A DNA stretch of 64,000 bases from Hungatella sp. UBA4396 (GCA_002389905.1 DGRE01000050.1:27218-91217), one strand, 5' to 3'; shown: positions 34,301 to 42,886, counted from the stretch's first letter. Numbers and translations: made by a program. The notes: generated from the letters alone by a model not told the origin.

Positions 34301-35881
34301 TTCCCGGATGGAATCAATGGGCGGATTGGTAACCTGGGCAAACAGCTGTTTAAAATAGTTAAACAGAGGGTGGTGCTTCTTGCTTAAAACTGCCAGAGGA
34401 CTGTCCGCACCCATGGCTGAAACTGCTTCTGCTCCGTTTAAGGCCATGGGAAGGATTACCGTCTTATATTCCTCGTAGGTATAGCCATAGGTCTTCTGAA
34501 GCCTTGCTCTCTCCTCGCTGCTTATGGCAGGAACTCCTTTGTTGGGAATGGGTAAATCCTTCAGCTCAATCAGATTGGAATCCAGCCACTCTCCATAAGG
34601 CCTGCGTGATGCATAGCTTTCCTTTAATTCCTCATCACTGACCAGACAGCCCTTCACCGTATCAATCAGCAGCATTTTTCCGGGACGGAGGCGTTCTTTC
34701 TTAACCACCCGGCTCTGCTCAATATCAATGGCTCCCACCTCAGAAGCCAGAATCATATGGTCATCATCTGTCACATAATATCTGGAGGGACGAAGGCCGT
34801 TTCGGTCCAGTACAGCGCCCACCAGATCGCCGTCACTGAATACGATGGAGGCAGGGCCATCCCATGGCTCCATCATGGTGGCGTAATAACGGTAGAAGTC
34901 CTTAACCTCCTGGGGCATGGACTTATCGTGCTGCCAGGGAGCCGGAATAGTAACCATAACTGCAAGAGGAAGATCCATGCCGCTCATCATCATAAACTCA
35001 AGGGCATTGTCCAACATGGCGGAATCTGATCCCTCCTGATTGATAATGGGGAGAACCTTGTGCATGTCATAGCGGAAATGCTGGGATTCCATATTTTCTT
35101 CCCTGGCCGTCATCTTATCCACATTTCCCCGGATGGTATTGATCTCTCCGTTATGGACGATCAGGCGGTTGGGATGGGCTCTCATCCAACTGGGATTGGT
35201 ATTGGTGCTGAAACGGGAGTGGACCACTGCGATGGCTGATTCATAATCCTTATCCTGAAGGTCTGAAAAGAACCTTCTCAGTTCCTTTACCAGAAACATT
35301 CCCTTATACACAATGGTCCTGCTGCTTAGAGAAACCACATAAGTATTGTCATTGCTCTGTTCAAAGACACGCCTTACCACGTAAAGCATTCTGTCAAAGT
35401 CCAGCCCCTTTGACCGGTCCGCAGGTTTCTTCACAAAACCCTGGACAATATAGGGCATACATTCCACCGCCTTGTCACCGATCAGTTCCGGATGAGTGGG
35501 AACATCTCTCCAGCCCAGGAAATCAAGGCCTTCCTTTTTGACAATAATTTCAAACATCTTCATGGCCTGGTTTCTGGAAAGCTCATCCTGGGGAAAGAAA
35601 AACATTCCGACTCCATACTCCCTTTCCTGTCCGATTTCCATTCCAAGGGAGCGGGTCACCTTCTGAAAAAACTTATGGGAAATCTGAAGCAGGATGCCGA
35701 CGCCGTCTCCGGTCTTGCCCTCTCCGTCTTTTCCCGCACGATGTTCTAAATTCTCCACAATATGAAGAGCCTGCTCTACGGTCCGGTGGGTTTTCAAACC
35801 TTTTATATTGGCAACTGCACCGATTCCGCAGTTGTCGTGTTCAAAGCGTGGATCATATAATCCGGGACATTTCATATCCAT
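31346..35881 (-). CDS. gltB: glutamate synthase large subunit
   Basis: Glutamine-amidotransferase/synthase subunit, 1511 residues. A short 17-residue propeptide precedes catalytic Cys18 (DNCGIGAV). Domains: class II amidotransferase (18 to about 430), central domain (about 480-780), FMN-binding synthase barrel (about 830-1200) and the GXGXG beta-helix (about 1270-1460). The 3Fe-4S cluster motif CVMMRVCNLDTCPVG is present near 1135. ATG 35881 has AGGAAG upstream. Transcribed from the promoter at 35998-36026 with a long structured leader; co-transcribed with gltD. Confidence 0.96.
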   Translation of the reverse strand: MDMKCPGLYDPRFEHDNCGIGAVANIKGLKTHRTVEQALHIVENLEHRAGKDGEGKTGDGVGILLQISHKFFQKVTRSLGMEIGQEREYGVGMFFFPQDELSRNQAMKMFEIIVKKEGLDFLGWRDVPTHPELIGDKAVECMPYIVQGFVKKPADRSKGLDFDRMLYVVRRVFEQSNDNTYVVSLSSRTIVYKGMFLVKELRRFFSDLQDKDYESAIAVVHSRFSTNTNPSWMRAHPNRLIVHNGEINTIRGNVDKMTAREENMESQHFRYDMHKVLPIINQEGSDSAMLDNALEFMMMSGMDLPLAVMVTIPAPWQHDKSMPQEVKDFYRYYATMMEPWDGPASIVFSDGDLVGAVLDRNGLRPSRYYVTDDDHMILASEVGAIDIEQSRVVKKERLRPGKMLLIDTVKGCLVSDEELKESYASRRPYGEWLDSNLIELKDLPIPNKGVPAISSEERARLQKTYGYTYEEYKTVILPMALNGAEAVSAMGADSPLAVLSKKHHPLFNYFKQLFAQVTNPPIDSIREEIVTSTTVYVGEEGNILKEEAENCKILKVINPILTCTDLLRIKHMKKPGFQVEVIPITYYKNTSLEKAIDRLFLEADRAHRDGANIIILSDRDIDENHVPIPSLLAVSALQQHLVKTKKRTSVALILESGEPRGIHHFATLLGYGACAVNPYLAQESIRSLIENQMLDKDYYAAVDDYNSAILHGIVKIASKMGISTIQSYQGAQIFEAIGISRQVIDKYFTDTVSRVGGITLEDIASDMDTLHSAAFDPLGLDVDLTLDSVGSHKERAGQEEHLYNPVTIHLLQEAARTGSYETFKEYTHALTEEGQTVNLRSLLELDYSKSKEIPLEQVESVESIVKRFKTGAMSYGSISQEAHETLAIAMNRIHGKSNSGEGGESLERLTAGPDGLNRCSAIKQVASGRFGVTSRYLVSAKEIQIKMAQGAKPGEGGQLPGAKVYPWVAKTRHSTSGVGLISPPPHHDIYSIEDLAQLIYDLKNSNTSARISVKLVSEAGVGTIAAGVAKAGAQVILVSGSDGGTGAAPRNSIYNAGLPWELGISEVHQTLIMNGLRDKVILETDGKLMTGRDVAIACMLGAEEFGFATAPLVTLGCVMMRVCNLDTCPVGIATQNPELRKRYKGKPEYVVNFMYFIANEFREYMAKLGIRKVDELVGRTDLLKKKEILPSERAGKVDFTAILGNPYAGQKLAGYDQKQAYDFELDKTIDERVLLKKLKQALESGQKKSLQIDVSNTDRALGTIFGSAITRLYPEGLPEDTFTINCTGSGGQSFGAFIPRGLTLELIGDSNDYFGKGLSGGKLVVYPPQGIRFKPQDNIVIGNVALYGATSGKVFICGIAGERFCVRNSGASAVVEGVGDHGCEYMTGGRVVVLGPTGKNFAAGMSGGIAYVLDEKRDLYKRLNKEMVSLEEVTNKYDVLELKAMIKEHVAYTNSAKGKEILDNFGEYLPKFKKILPHDYRRMLNTIVQMEEKGLSSEQAQIEAFYANTKN

Positions 35882-35906
35882 AAATCTCTTCCTTTCCTTG
35901 TTCCTG

Positions 35907-35938
35907 CCATGGCCTTTAGCATATTGGTATGCCCATGG
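35907..35938 (-). promoter_or_regulatory. hairpin in the gltB leader
   Basis: Between promoter and gltB ribosome site the minus strand has CCATGG, GCATA, CCAA, TATGC, a 6-base bulge and CCATGG: an inner 5-bp and outer 6-bp stem. It lies about 25 bases before the start codon with no T-run, so it is not a plain terminator. It could influence message stability or translation; I could not match it to a known riboswitch. Confidence 0.4.
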
Positions 35939-35997
35939 GGGCTTCCTTTACGCTTCTTTGCTTTGGGGTATTAAAGTGCAACAGTAAATTTTAGTAG

Positions 35998-36026
35998 ATG
36001 ATACTACATTTCTAATCGCTTGTAAA
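35998..36026 (-). promoter_or_regulatory. promoter of gltBD
   Basis: Minus strand: -35 TTTACA (36021-36026), 17 bp, -10 TATCAT (35998-36003). The leader to gltB is about 110 bases. Confidence 0.7.
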
Positions 36027-36238
36027 TGGATTTTCTTCCCTGTATTGTCAGATAATATGATAATTAATACTTATTTAAAAAATAGTCTGATTTTAACTTC
36101 TTTTCAATCATTATTCATTCCGTTACAGAATACAATTCAAGCCTCCTCTGAGCAATCTAAAGTAAATTTCTAATTTTTTTAAGTCTTCACTTTCAAATAT
36201 TAAGCACCGTTTCATATCCAAGGGCCTTAAGCACAAAA
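36027..36238. other. AT-rich non-coding stretch between gltB promoter and HPr terminator
   Basis: About 210 bases with no open frame of note. May contain activator sites for gltBD; none is recognised. Confidence 0.4.
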
Positions 36239-36269
36239 AAGGCCCTGGAAATATCCCTTCCAGGGCCTT
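36239..36269 (-). terminator. terminator after the HPr gene
   Basis: Perfect 12-bp stem AAGGCCCTGGAA (36239-36250) with TTCCAGGGCCTT (36258-36269); on the minus strand it runs into TTTTTT. Confidence 0.9.
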
Positions 36270-36294
36270 GCATCATTCTTTATAAAATTATGTA

Positions 36295-36561
36295 TTACAT
36301 TTCACCGAGGCCGCTTTCAATCGCTTCTGTCAAAGCTTTCATAGCTGTTTCCTCATCTTCTCCATCGCAGATCAAATTGATTTGTGCACCGCTCTTGATT
36401 CCGGCTGCCATAACGTTTAACACGCTCTTGGCTACGATTCTCTTCTCTCCGTATTCGATAATAACGTCACACTTGAATTTCATAGCTGTCTGAGACAGAA
36501 CTCCTGCTGGCCTTAAGTGAAGCCCGGATGGATTTACTACAGTTAATGTCTTTGATAACAT
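36295..36561 (-). CDS. ptsH: HPr-family phosphocarrier protein
   Basis: Phosphocarrier of the sugar phosphotransferase system, 88 residues. His15 lies in PSGLHLRPAG (usually GLHARPA) and the HPr-kinase site Ser46 in AKSVLNVMAAG, so both the EI and HPrK phosphorylation sites are conserved; it is HPr-like rather than Crh-like. No other pts gene is adjacent. ATG 36559-36561 follows AAAGGAG by 8 bases. Own promoter and terminator. Confidence 0.88.
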   Translation of the reverse strand: MLSKTLTVVNPSGLHLRPAGVLSQTAMKFKCDVIIEYGEKRIVAKSVLNVMAAGIKSGAQINLICDGEDEETAMKALTEAIESGLGEM

Positions 36562-36609
36562 AACAATTTCTCCTTTACCCTTATTTTTTAGATACACTCC
36601 TTGTTGTTA

Positions 36610-36638
36610 ATTTTATTACAATTCCCAGTTCATGTCAA
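36610..36638 (-). promoter_or_regulatory. promoter of the HPr gene
   Basis: Minus strand: -35 TTGACA (36633-36638), 17 bp, -10 TAAAAT (36610-36615), close to consensus, as expected for an abundant protein. Confidence 0.8.
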
Positions 36639-36670
36639 GACAAACCCTTCTTGTCCCGGGTATTTATTTT

Positions 36671-37297
36671 TCAGATAAGGACTTTTGTCTCTCTTTGGGA
36701 ATATACGCATCCACAGTAATCCTGGCGGTAAAGCCCATGCTCCTGTGACAGTTCCACTGATCTTTTGTATCCGTTTTTTTTCTTAAAATCAGAAAATAAG
36801 TAAGGGATCCGGTACTCCTTTGCCAGCTTTCCGCCTATTTCATTGAGCTTATCCGCATCCTTTAAGGGACTTATGGATAAAGTAGTTGTAAAATAGTCAA
36901 AACGGCTGGCCTGAGCCACCTTTGCAGCTTCCTGAAGGCGAAGCCGGTAACACCGTTCACACCGGCTTCCTCCCTCCGGTTCCTGTTCCAGCCCTCTTGT
37001 TATCCGGTAAAATTCGTCTGGTTCATAAACTCCTGTCTCCAGGGTGACAGGGTGGAGAAATTCCATATCCTTTATAAGCCGTTCCTGCTCCTTGACCCTG
37101 CTCACATATTCCGCAGGGGGATAGATGTTGGGATTATAAAAATATACGGTTATTTCAAAGTAGCGGGATAAGTATTCCAGCACGTAACTGCTGCAGGGTG
37201 CGCAGCAACTATGTAAAAGAAGCCTGGGAACCTTTTCCTGTGCTTTCAGTTCTGCAATGACTTGTTCCAATTCCTTCTGGTAATTTCTCCGGTTCAT
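36671..37297 (-). CDS. queH: epoxyqueuosine reductase QueH
   Basis: Iron-sulfur enzyme for the last step of queuosine tRNA modification, the non-cobalamin alternative to QueG. 208 residues with the QueH cysteines: LLHSCCAPCSSYVLEYL near 32, SRCERCYRLRL near 112 and DYCGCVYS near 193. SISPLKD near 143 is also typical. ATG 37295-37297 follows GGAGG by 7 bases. Located between HPr and rpoD on the same strand. Confidence 0.9.
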   Translation of the reverse strand: MNRRNYQKELEQVIAELKAQEKVPRLLLHSCCAPCSSYVLEYLSRYFEITVYFYNPNIYPPAEYVSRVKEQERLIKDMEFLHPVTLETGVYEPDEFYRITRGLEQEPEGGSRCERCYRLRLQEAAKVAQASRFDYFTTTLSISPLKDADKLNEIGGKLAKEYRIPYLFSDFKKKNGYKRSVELSQEHGLYRQDYCGCVYSQRETKVLI

Positions 37298-37334
37298 GGT
37301 TTCTCCTCCCATCGCTTTTTATGAACAGAAAAAA

Positions 37335-37363
37335 GGCGTGGACAATCTCATGCCACGCCTTTT
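37335..37363. terminator. rpoD terminator, bidirectional
   Basis: GGCGTGG (37335-37341) pairs with CCACGCC (37353-37359), extended by A-run and T-run arms on both sides. It ends the rpoD message on the minus strand. Confidence 0.9.
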
Positions 37364-37366
37364 TTC

Positions 37367-38509
37367 TTACAGGAAATCCCGGATACGCTTGCTGCGAACA
37401 GGATTTCTCAATTTTCTAAGCGCCTTTGCTTCGATCTGCCTGATACGTTCGCGGGTAACATTGAATTCCTTCCCCACTTCCTCAAGGGTACGGGGATGGC
37501 CGTCCTCCAAGCCAAACCGGAGTAAAATAACCTGACGTTCCCTTTCCTTTAAATCTCCAAGGAGAGCATCAATATGTTCTCTCAGCATGACGGATTCTAC
37601 ATTGCCTTCCGGCGTAACCACATTATTATCAGCTACAAAATCACCCAGGTTAGAGTCATCCTCTTCTCCGATGGGTGTTTCCAGGGAAGCAGGCTCCCTG
37701 GCGATCTGCATGATCTCCATAACCTTGTCCTCAGTCATTTCAAGAGCTTCTGCCAGCTCTGTTACAGAAGGCTCATATCCAAGTTCAAGAGTCAGCTTTC
37801 TCTGCATTTTAGACATCTTGTTGATGGTCTCGACCATATGCACAGGAACACGAATGGTTCTTGCCTGATCTGCGAGAGCCCTTGTCACCGACTGACGTAT
37901 CCACCAGGTAGCATATGTACTTAATTTATATCCCTTGGTATAATCGAATTTTTCAACGCCCTTGATCAGGCCCAAATTCCCTTCCTGAACCAGATCCAAA
38001 AAGCTCATTCCACGGCCTGTATAACGCTTTGCTATGCTGACCACAAGGCGCAGATTGGCCTCAATCAGCCGTTCCTTGGCGTTATCATCCCCGTCAGCTT
38101 TTCTCTTAGCAAGGCGCAGTTCTTCCTCTGCGTTCAAAAGTGGTACTGTGCCAATCTCTTTTAAATACATACGGACAGGGTCCTCTGTGCCGATCCCCTC
38201 CAACAAGTCGATGGCATCAAGGTCAATGTCTTCCTCATCTGATTCCTTCACAAAGCCGTCATCAAGATCATTATCCAAAATAAGGTCCTCTGACAAGAGC
38301 ACATCATCAGTCAAAGCGGAATCATCCATGACCGGAATCACGTCAACGCCGCGATTCTCCAGGTACGTATAGATCTGATCCATCTGCTCTGCCGTCAGTT
38401 CTTCCCCTATAAAGAAGTTATTGATCTCCGTTACATCCAAAGCATTGTGCTTTGTCTTTGCAAGCTCGACAAGCTTTCCCAGCTTTTCTAAAAAATTATC
38501 CTTTTCCAC
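37367..38509 (-). CDS. rpoD: primary RNA polymerase sigma factor (SigA/RpoD)
   Basis: Housekeeping sigma-70 factor, 380 residues. Region 1.1 is short and acidic (to about 105), region 1.2 DPVRMYLKEIG near 110, region 2 with the -10 recognition helix KGYKLSTYATWWIRQSVTRA near 215, region 3 near 240-300, region 4.2 with HTH TLEEVGKEFNVTRERIRQIE near 347. GTG start (38507-38509) with AAAGGA nine bases upstream. Unlike many Firmicutes no dnaG precedes it; it has its own promoter. Confidence 0.97.
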   Translation of the reverse strand: MEKDNFLEKLGKLVELAKTKHNALDVTEINNFFIGEELTAEQMDQIYTYLENRGVDVIPVMDDSALTDDVLLSEDLILDNDLDDGFVKESDEEDIDLDAIDLLEGIGTEDPVRMYLKEIGTVPLLNAEEELRLAKRKADGDDNAKERLIEANLRLVVSIAKRYTGRGMSFLDLVQEGNLGLIKGVEKFDYTKGYKLSTYATWWIRQSVTRALADQARTIRVPVHMVETINKMSKMQRKLTLELGYEPSVTELAEALEMTEDKVMEIMQIAREPASLETPIGEEDDSNLGDFVADNNVVTPEGNVESVMLREHIDALLGDLKERERQVILLRFGLEDGHPRTLEEVGKEFNVTRERIRQIEAKALRKLRNPVRSKRIRDFL

Positions 38510-38560
38510 TTAATAACGTCCTTTCGCTAAGAAGTATACATAAAGCCCACACAACTTTTC

Positions 38561-38589
38561 ATTATATACTACTGGAATCCATATTTCAA
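38561..38589 (-). promoter_or_regulatory. promoter of rpoD
   Basis: Minus strand: -35 TTGAAA (38584-38589), 17 bp, -10 TATAAT (38561-38566), about 50 bp before the GTG start. Confidence 0.8.
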
Positions 38590-38601
38590 CATATTTCTTC
38601 T

Positions 38602-38626
38602 GAAAAAAGCAGAATTGTTGCTTTTT
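38602..38626 (-). terminator. terminator after the lipid kinase gene
   Basis: Minus strand GAAAAAGCA, 7-base loop, TGCTTTTTTC: short stem with T-run directly after the stop codon, just upstream of the rpoD promoter. Confidence 0.6.
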
Positions 38627-39541
38627 CTACGGATTTCTCATAATCCGGATCTGTTTTTTCAGGTTGACGATATGAACCTCCCTTCTGGTCCCTCCAAATT
38701 CTCCGTCAAGAACCCAGTCAATAGGCTCCTCTGAGAATATCTTCAAGGACTTAGTTCGAAATTTGTGGACGTATTCATTGGGTTCTTCCTTCAAAAACAT
38801 GTAATTGATAATATTTGTCAGATCCAGGGGAGTTTTGGGGGTCCGGATCAGCAGCACTTCAAATTCTCCGTCATCAAGAGCCACATCCTGGGTCACCAAG
38901 CCCTTAAAACCTCCTACGCTCATAGTATTCGTGACCATTCCGAAGATAAATTCACCTTCCAGAAGGATTTCTTCGTTTAAGTCAGAGGAACATTCTTCGC
39001 ATTCCACCCGTATATTATAGGATTTTATGGAAGATAAGCTTCTCACGCATTCCAGCATATAAGCCTGATGACCCAGAACATTCTTCTTATCCTGGGGAGT
39101 CAGATAGGAAATCTCTGTGAATGCGCCAAAGGCTGCAATATACACAAAATGCCTGTCCTCACAGAAACAGCCGATGTCAATGGGAAAAGGAAATCCCGAA
39201 ACAGCTTTCTCTGCAGCAGTCTTCATGTTTTTAGGCAGCTTTAGGCTGGAAGCAAAATCATTGGTGGAGCCTGCAGGAATATAACCCAGGTCGGGAATAT
39301 TCTCCAGCCTCATAAGCCCGCTTATGGTCTCATTTAAGGTGCCGTCTCCTCCGCTGCACACCACCAGATCCATATCATTTCCATAGAAAGCAGCAGCCTC
39401 CATGGCATCCTGGGGACCCTGGGTGACGTGGACCAAGGGCTCATAGCCCGCTTTCGCAAAAATATCCAGTATATCAATCAGCTTATTTTTAATCTGTGCC
39501 CTCCCTGAACGGGGATTGACAATAAAAAGCATCTTTTTCAT
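38627..39541 (-). CDS. YegS/BmrU-family lipid (diacylglycerol) kinase
   Basis: Cytosolic lipid kinase of 304 residues with the DAGK catalytic motif VVCSGGDGTLNETISGL near 57, NPRSGRA near 8 and PAGSTNDFASSL near 88. Likely DgkB-like, phosphorylating diacylglycerol released by lipoteichoic-acid or lipoprotein synthesis. ATG 39539-39541 follows AGGTG by 6 bases; GTG 39550 overlaps the mutY stop but lacks a spaced site. Downstream end of the birA-mutY cluster. Confidence 0.88.
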   Translation of the reverse strand: MKKMLFIVNPRSGRAQIKNKLIDILDIFAKAGYEPLVHVTQGPQDAMEAAAFYGNDMDLVVCSGGDGTLNETISGLMRLENIPDLGYIPAGSTNDFASSLKLPKNMKTAAEKAVSGFPFPIDIGCFCEDRHFVYIAAFGAFTEISYLTPQDKKNVLGHQAYMLECVRSLSSIKSYNIRVECEECSSDLNEEILLEGEFIFGMVTNTMSVGGFKGLVTQDVALDDGEFEVLLIRTPKTPLDLTNIINYMFLKEEPNEYVHKFRTKSLKIFSEEPIDWVLDGEFGGTRREVHIVNLKKQIRIMRNP

Positions 39542-39546
39542 TATGA

Positions 39547-40587
39547 TCACCTGATTAACTTTGTATACGCTTTAAATGCTCCCGGCAGGGAATAAATATG
39601 TCTTATCTCTTCCGCCGTAACCCACAAAAAATCTTCTGCCGCTTCACCCTTCAGCTCAACCCGATATCCGGTCATATGCCATTCCACATGGCTGAACACA
39701 TGTTTTGAGCCCGGCAAAGGAAACATATCCGCTTCCTTCACTCCCAAACTGGCAAGAATCTCCTCTTCATTCAGATGCCCTTCCAGATTGGGAAGCTCAT
39801 AAAGAGAAGGCAAAAGCCCTGTATCCTCTCTCTTTCGGATTGCCACCCGTCCTTCATGCCAGAGAACCAATACGGTTTTATCCTCTATTCTCCGGGCTTT
39901 TTTTGGTGTTCTTACAGGAATTACATCGGTAAGCCCCTTGCTTCTTGCAAGACAGACGGCCGCCAGAGGACACTCTCCGCATAAAGGTGTTCCGTTAGGG
40001 ATACAGACCAGGGCTCCCACTTCAATGAGGCCTTGGTTATAAGAACTTGCAGCCCCCTTTGGCATGACTGACTTAAGCCGTTCTTCCATTTCCCGTTTCA
40101 CCGACTGCTTTAAAATATCCTCATGGCTTTCCGTGACTCTGGATATGACCCGGAGCACATTGCCGTCAACAGCGGGAACAGGTATGCCAAAGGCAATGGA
40201 GGCGATGGCACCTGCCGTATAGGACCCGATTCCCGGAAGGGTCTTAAGCTCCTCATAAGAAGCAGGCAGCTCACCTCCATACCGGGAAACAATAATTTCA
40301 GCTGCTTTCTTTAAATTCTTGGCTCTGCTGTAATAGCCAAGTCCTTCCCAAAGCTTTAAAAGCCTGTCCTCGGTTACTTCTGCCAAGGCCTTAATATCAG
40401 GAAGATTTTCCATAAAACGCTCAAAGTAAGGCTTTACCGCTTCCACCCTGGTCTGCTGAAGCATGATCTCAGATATCCATACCCGGTAAGGCGACGATTC
40501 TTCCCTCCAGGGCAGACTGCGGGCGTTTTCCCTGTACCAGAAAAGCAGAGGGCCTTCCATGGCTTTTAAACGCTCCATGATATCCAT
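39547..40587 (-). CDS. mutY: adenine DNA glycosylase
   Basis: Base-excision enzyme that removes A mispaired with 8-oxoguanine. 346 residues: HhH glycosylase domain with catalytic Glu in EIMLQQTRVEAV near 42 and Asp in VDGNVLRVISR near 142; cluster cysteines CIPNGTPLCGECPLAAVC (first spacing seven residues, one more than E. coli); C-terminal NUDIX-like domain (about 230-340). I favour ATG 40587 (AAAGG upstream, family-like start); ATG 40650, which overlaps birA and has AGAGGA, is an alternative that adds 21 residues. Confidence 0.92.
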   Translation of the reverse strand: MDIMERLKAMEGPLLFWYRENARSLPWREESSPYRVWISEIMLQQTRVEAVKPYFERFMENLPDIKALAEVTEDRLLKLWEGLGYYSRAKNLKKAAEIIVSRYGGELPASYEELKTLPGIGSYTAGAIASIAFGIPVPAVDGNVLRVISRVTESHEDILKQSVKREMEERLKSVMPKGAASSYNQGLIEVGALVCIPNGTPLCGECPLAAVCLARSKGLTDVIPVRTPKKARRIEDKTVLVLWHEGRVAIRKREDTGLLPSLYELPNLEGHLNEEEILASLGVKEADMFPLPGSKHVFSHVEWHMTGYRVELKGEAAEDFLWVTAEEIRHIYSLPGAFKAYTKLIR

Positions 40588-40636
40588 CTCTTTTCCCTTT
40601 GGTTCCAGGGTCTGTAACTTATTATAAAGCGATTGA

Positions 40637-41614
40637 TTACACATATCCATAAATTCCTCTGACAGACACCTCGCCGGAAATCACATGCCGGACTTCTCCT
40701 CCCGGCACTTCCACGAGAAGCTCTCCTTTTTTATTGATTCCCAAAGCCTTGCCTGTATATTCGCCGGCTGACTCCAGAACCCGGACTTCCTTTCCCATAT
40801 TTGCCATATGGTTATTATAGACACTTATAAGCCCGGATAAATCACCCTGGCTCATAAATTCTTCATAATATTGTTCAAAAGCTTCCATAATAGCTGCAAT
40901 CAACTGGCTTCTTCTCACTGTTTTCCCTGTTTCCAGGAACAGAGAGGTGGCTGTCTGGCTTACTTCCTCCGGAAAACCCTCCATATTGGCGTTGATGCCG
41001 ATTCCGGCCACCACGTAGTGAATTCCCTCCGGTTCGGCGCTCATTTCGGTTAAAATCCCGCAGACCTTCTTTCCGTTTGAAACAATGTCATTGGGCCATT
41101 TAATGCCGGTCTCCAGCCCTGTGGCCTTCTTAATTCCATCATATACGGCAAGGGCAGCCACCAGGGTCAGCATGGAAGCAGAGGCCGGATGAATATCCGG
41201 CCTTAAAATCAGACTCATGAAAACATTTTTCCCAGAGGGCGACACCCAGGCCCGGCCTCTTCTGCCCCGTCCTGCTTCCTGGCAGTCAGACACCACTAAG
41301 GTTCCCCAGGCCGCTCCCTCTTCTGCCAGAAGCTTGGCCCTGGTATTGGTGGAATCAATGGTTTCGTGATATTCCACCTCTCTGCCAAAGTTTCCCCTGA
41401 TACAGCTTTCTATCTCTGTTTTCGTCATTATATCACATGTGTCGACCAAAAGGTAGCCCTTATTGCGCACGGCCCGAATTTCGTAGCCTTCCTCCTCAAG
41501 TCTTTGTATGGCCTTCCAGATGGCTGTCCTGGAAACGCCGAAATGACGGCATAACTCCTGTCCGGAGACATAATCTCCCCGCTCTCTCAACTGCTTTAGT
41601 ATCTCTGATTTCAA
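40637..41614 (-). CDS. birA: bifunctional biotin operon repressor/biotin-protein ligase
   Basis: Activates biotin to biotinyl-AMP and attaches it to carrier proteins; the N-terminal winged helix (1-60: YVSGQELCRHFGVSRTAIWK) can repress biotin genes. 325 residues, ligase motif GRGRRGRAWVSP near 118 and WPNDIV near 175. GTG 41629 has no ribosome site; TTG 41612-41614 follows GGGGTG by 6 bases and gives MKSEILKQL, the usual start. Adjacent to a small membrane-protein gene. Confidence 0.9.
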   Translation of the reverse strand: MKSEILKQLRERGDYVSGQELCRHFGVSRTAIWKAIQRLEEEGYEIRAVRNKGYLLVDTCDIMTKTEIESCIRGNFGREVEYHETIDSTNTRAKLLAEEGAAWGTLVVSDCQEAGRGRRGRAWVSPSGKNVFMSLILRPDIHPASASMLTLVAALAVYDGIKKATGLETGIKWPNDIVSNGKKVCGILTEMSAEPEGIHYVVAGIGINANMEGFPEEVSQTATSLFLETGKTVRRSQLIAAIMEAFEQYYEEFMSQGDLSGLISVYNNHMANMGKEVRVLESAGEYTGKALGINKKGELLVEVPGGEVRHVISGEVSVRGIYGYV

Positions 41615-41619
41615 CGGCC

Positions 41620-41928
41620 TCACCCCCACCAGATGCTTACGGCACTGACTGCCGTAAGAACAAACAGCAGTACGCCGAATAAAAGAACTGCCGTTGCCGC
41701 CGCTTTCTTCTTCTTTTCCCTGCCGCTGAGCCTTATTTTATAAATCCCATTGACCAGATTGAGAACTCCGGCCAGGAAAAAGATCAGGGGAAATAAAAGC
41801 ATGTGATCCTCCGGGTTTAAAAATGAAACAACTGCCAGCATCACAATCAGGATGCCCACTCCAATATGGATAAAATCCACGATCATAGAGGCGTTTCTTA
41901 AGCTTCTGCCTCGTTCCTGCATATGCAT
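41620..41928 (-). CDS. small three-helix membrane protein, unknown function
   Basis: 102 residues with three hydrophobic segments (about 15-38, 42-62, 77-100) and a Lys-rich loop SGREKKKKAAA between the second and third. ATG 41928 has AGGAG seven bases upstream, overlapping the argF stop. It sits between argF and birA on the same strand and is probably co-transcribed. No functional family is recognised. Confidence 0.7.
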   Translation of the reverse strand: MHMQERGRSLRNASMIVDFIHIGVGILIVMLAVVSFLNPEDHMLLFPLIFFLAGVLNLVNGIYKIRLSGREKKKKAAATAVLLFGVLLFVLTAVSAVSIWWG

Positions 41929-41930
41929 TC

Positions 41931-42866
41931 TTACTCTCCTAATGTAGCAACCATCACTGCCTTAATGGTATGCATTCTGTTTTCTGCTTCGTCAAATACC
42001 ACCGATACAGCCGATTCAAATACATCTTCTGTCACTTCATTTCCCTTGACAGCCGGCAGGCAGTGCATAAATATAGTGGTATCCTTTCCGGTTTTTTCCA
42101 TCAGTTCTTTATTTACCTGATATGGCTTTAAAAGAGCAATCCGCTCTGCCGCCTTGTCCTCTTCTCCCATGGAGCACCATACATCGGTGTAAATGGTATC
42201 CGCATCCTTAACTGCCTCAACATCCTCCGTCAGGGTAATGGTGCTTCCGCTTTCCTTTGCATAATCCTTGCACAGATCCACCAGTTCCTTGTTGGGCCAC
42301 AGGCACTCAGGAGCCAGTATGGTAAAGTGAACTCCCATCTTGCTCATGCCGATCATCAGGCTGTTTGCCATATTGTTCCGTCCGTCTCCGGCATAGACAA
42401 AACGAAGTCCTTTCAAATAACCGAAATGCTCCTTCATGGTCAGAAGGTCAGCCAGAATCTGGGTGGGATGGTATTCATCCGTCAGGCCGTTCCAAACCGG
42501 AACACCGGCATATTTTGCCAGATCTTCCACTGTTTTATGCTTAAATCCCCGAAATTCGATTCCGTCAAAGACTCTTCCCAAAACCCTGGCAGTGTCCTCC
42601 ACGCTTTCCTTATGTCCCAGCTGGATATCATCCTTTCCCAAATATTCCGGGTGAGCGCCTTCATCGACGGCAGCTACCACAAAGGAACACCTGGTGCGGG
42701 TGGAAGGTTTTTCAAATATAAGGGCTATATTTTTTCCATTCAGGGAATTTCCTGTAATTCCTTTTTTCTTCTTAGCCTTTAAGTCAGCAGACAGATCCAG
42801 AAGGTATCCGATCTCCTCGGGTGTAAAGTCCTTTAATGTAATAAAGTTTCTTCCTTTTAAGTTCAT
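41931..42866 (-). CDS. argF: ornithine carbamoyltransferase
   Basis: Makes citrulline from ornithine and carbamoyl phosphate in arginine synthesis. 311 residues with carbamoyl-phosphate motif FEKPSTRTRCSF near 52 and ornithine-site FMHCLPA near 262. The HCLP motif favours ornithine over putrescine or other substrates. A 14/18 match to the ARG box next to the -10 region supports arginine control and an anabolic role. ATG 42866 follows GGAGGAAG. Confidence 0.95.
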   Translation of the reverse strand: MNLKGRNFITLKDFTPEEIGYLLDLSADLKAKKKKGITGNSLNGKNIALIFEKPSTRTRCSFVVAAVDEGAHPEYLGKDDIQLGHKESVEDTARVLGRVFDGIEFRGFKHKTVEDLAKYAGVPVWNGLTDEYHPTQILADLLTMKEHFGYLKGLRFVYAGDGRNNMANSLMIGMSKMGVHFTILAPECLWPNKELVDLCKDYAKESGSTITLTEDVEAVKDADTIYTDVWCSMGEEDKAAERIALLKPYQVNKELMEKTGKDTTIFMHCLPAVKGNEVTEDVFESAVSVVFDEAENRMHTIKAVMVATLGE

Positions 42867-42886
42867 AATGCTTCCTCCGCTTTTTA

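Noticed and set aside
35882..36294. Glutamine riboswitch or T-box upstream of gltB
   Set aside because: No conserved core of either class was found; only a simple two-step hairpin is present.
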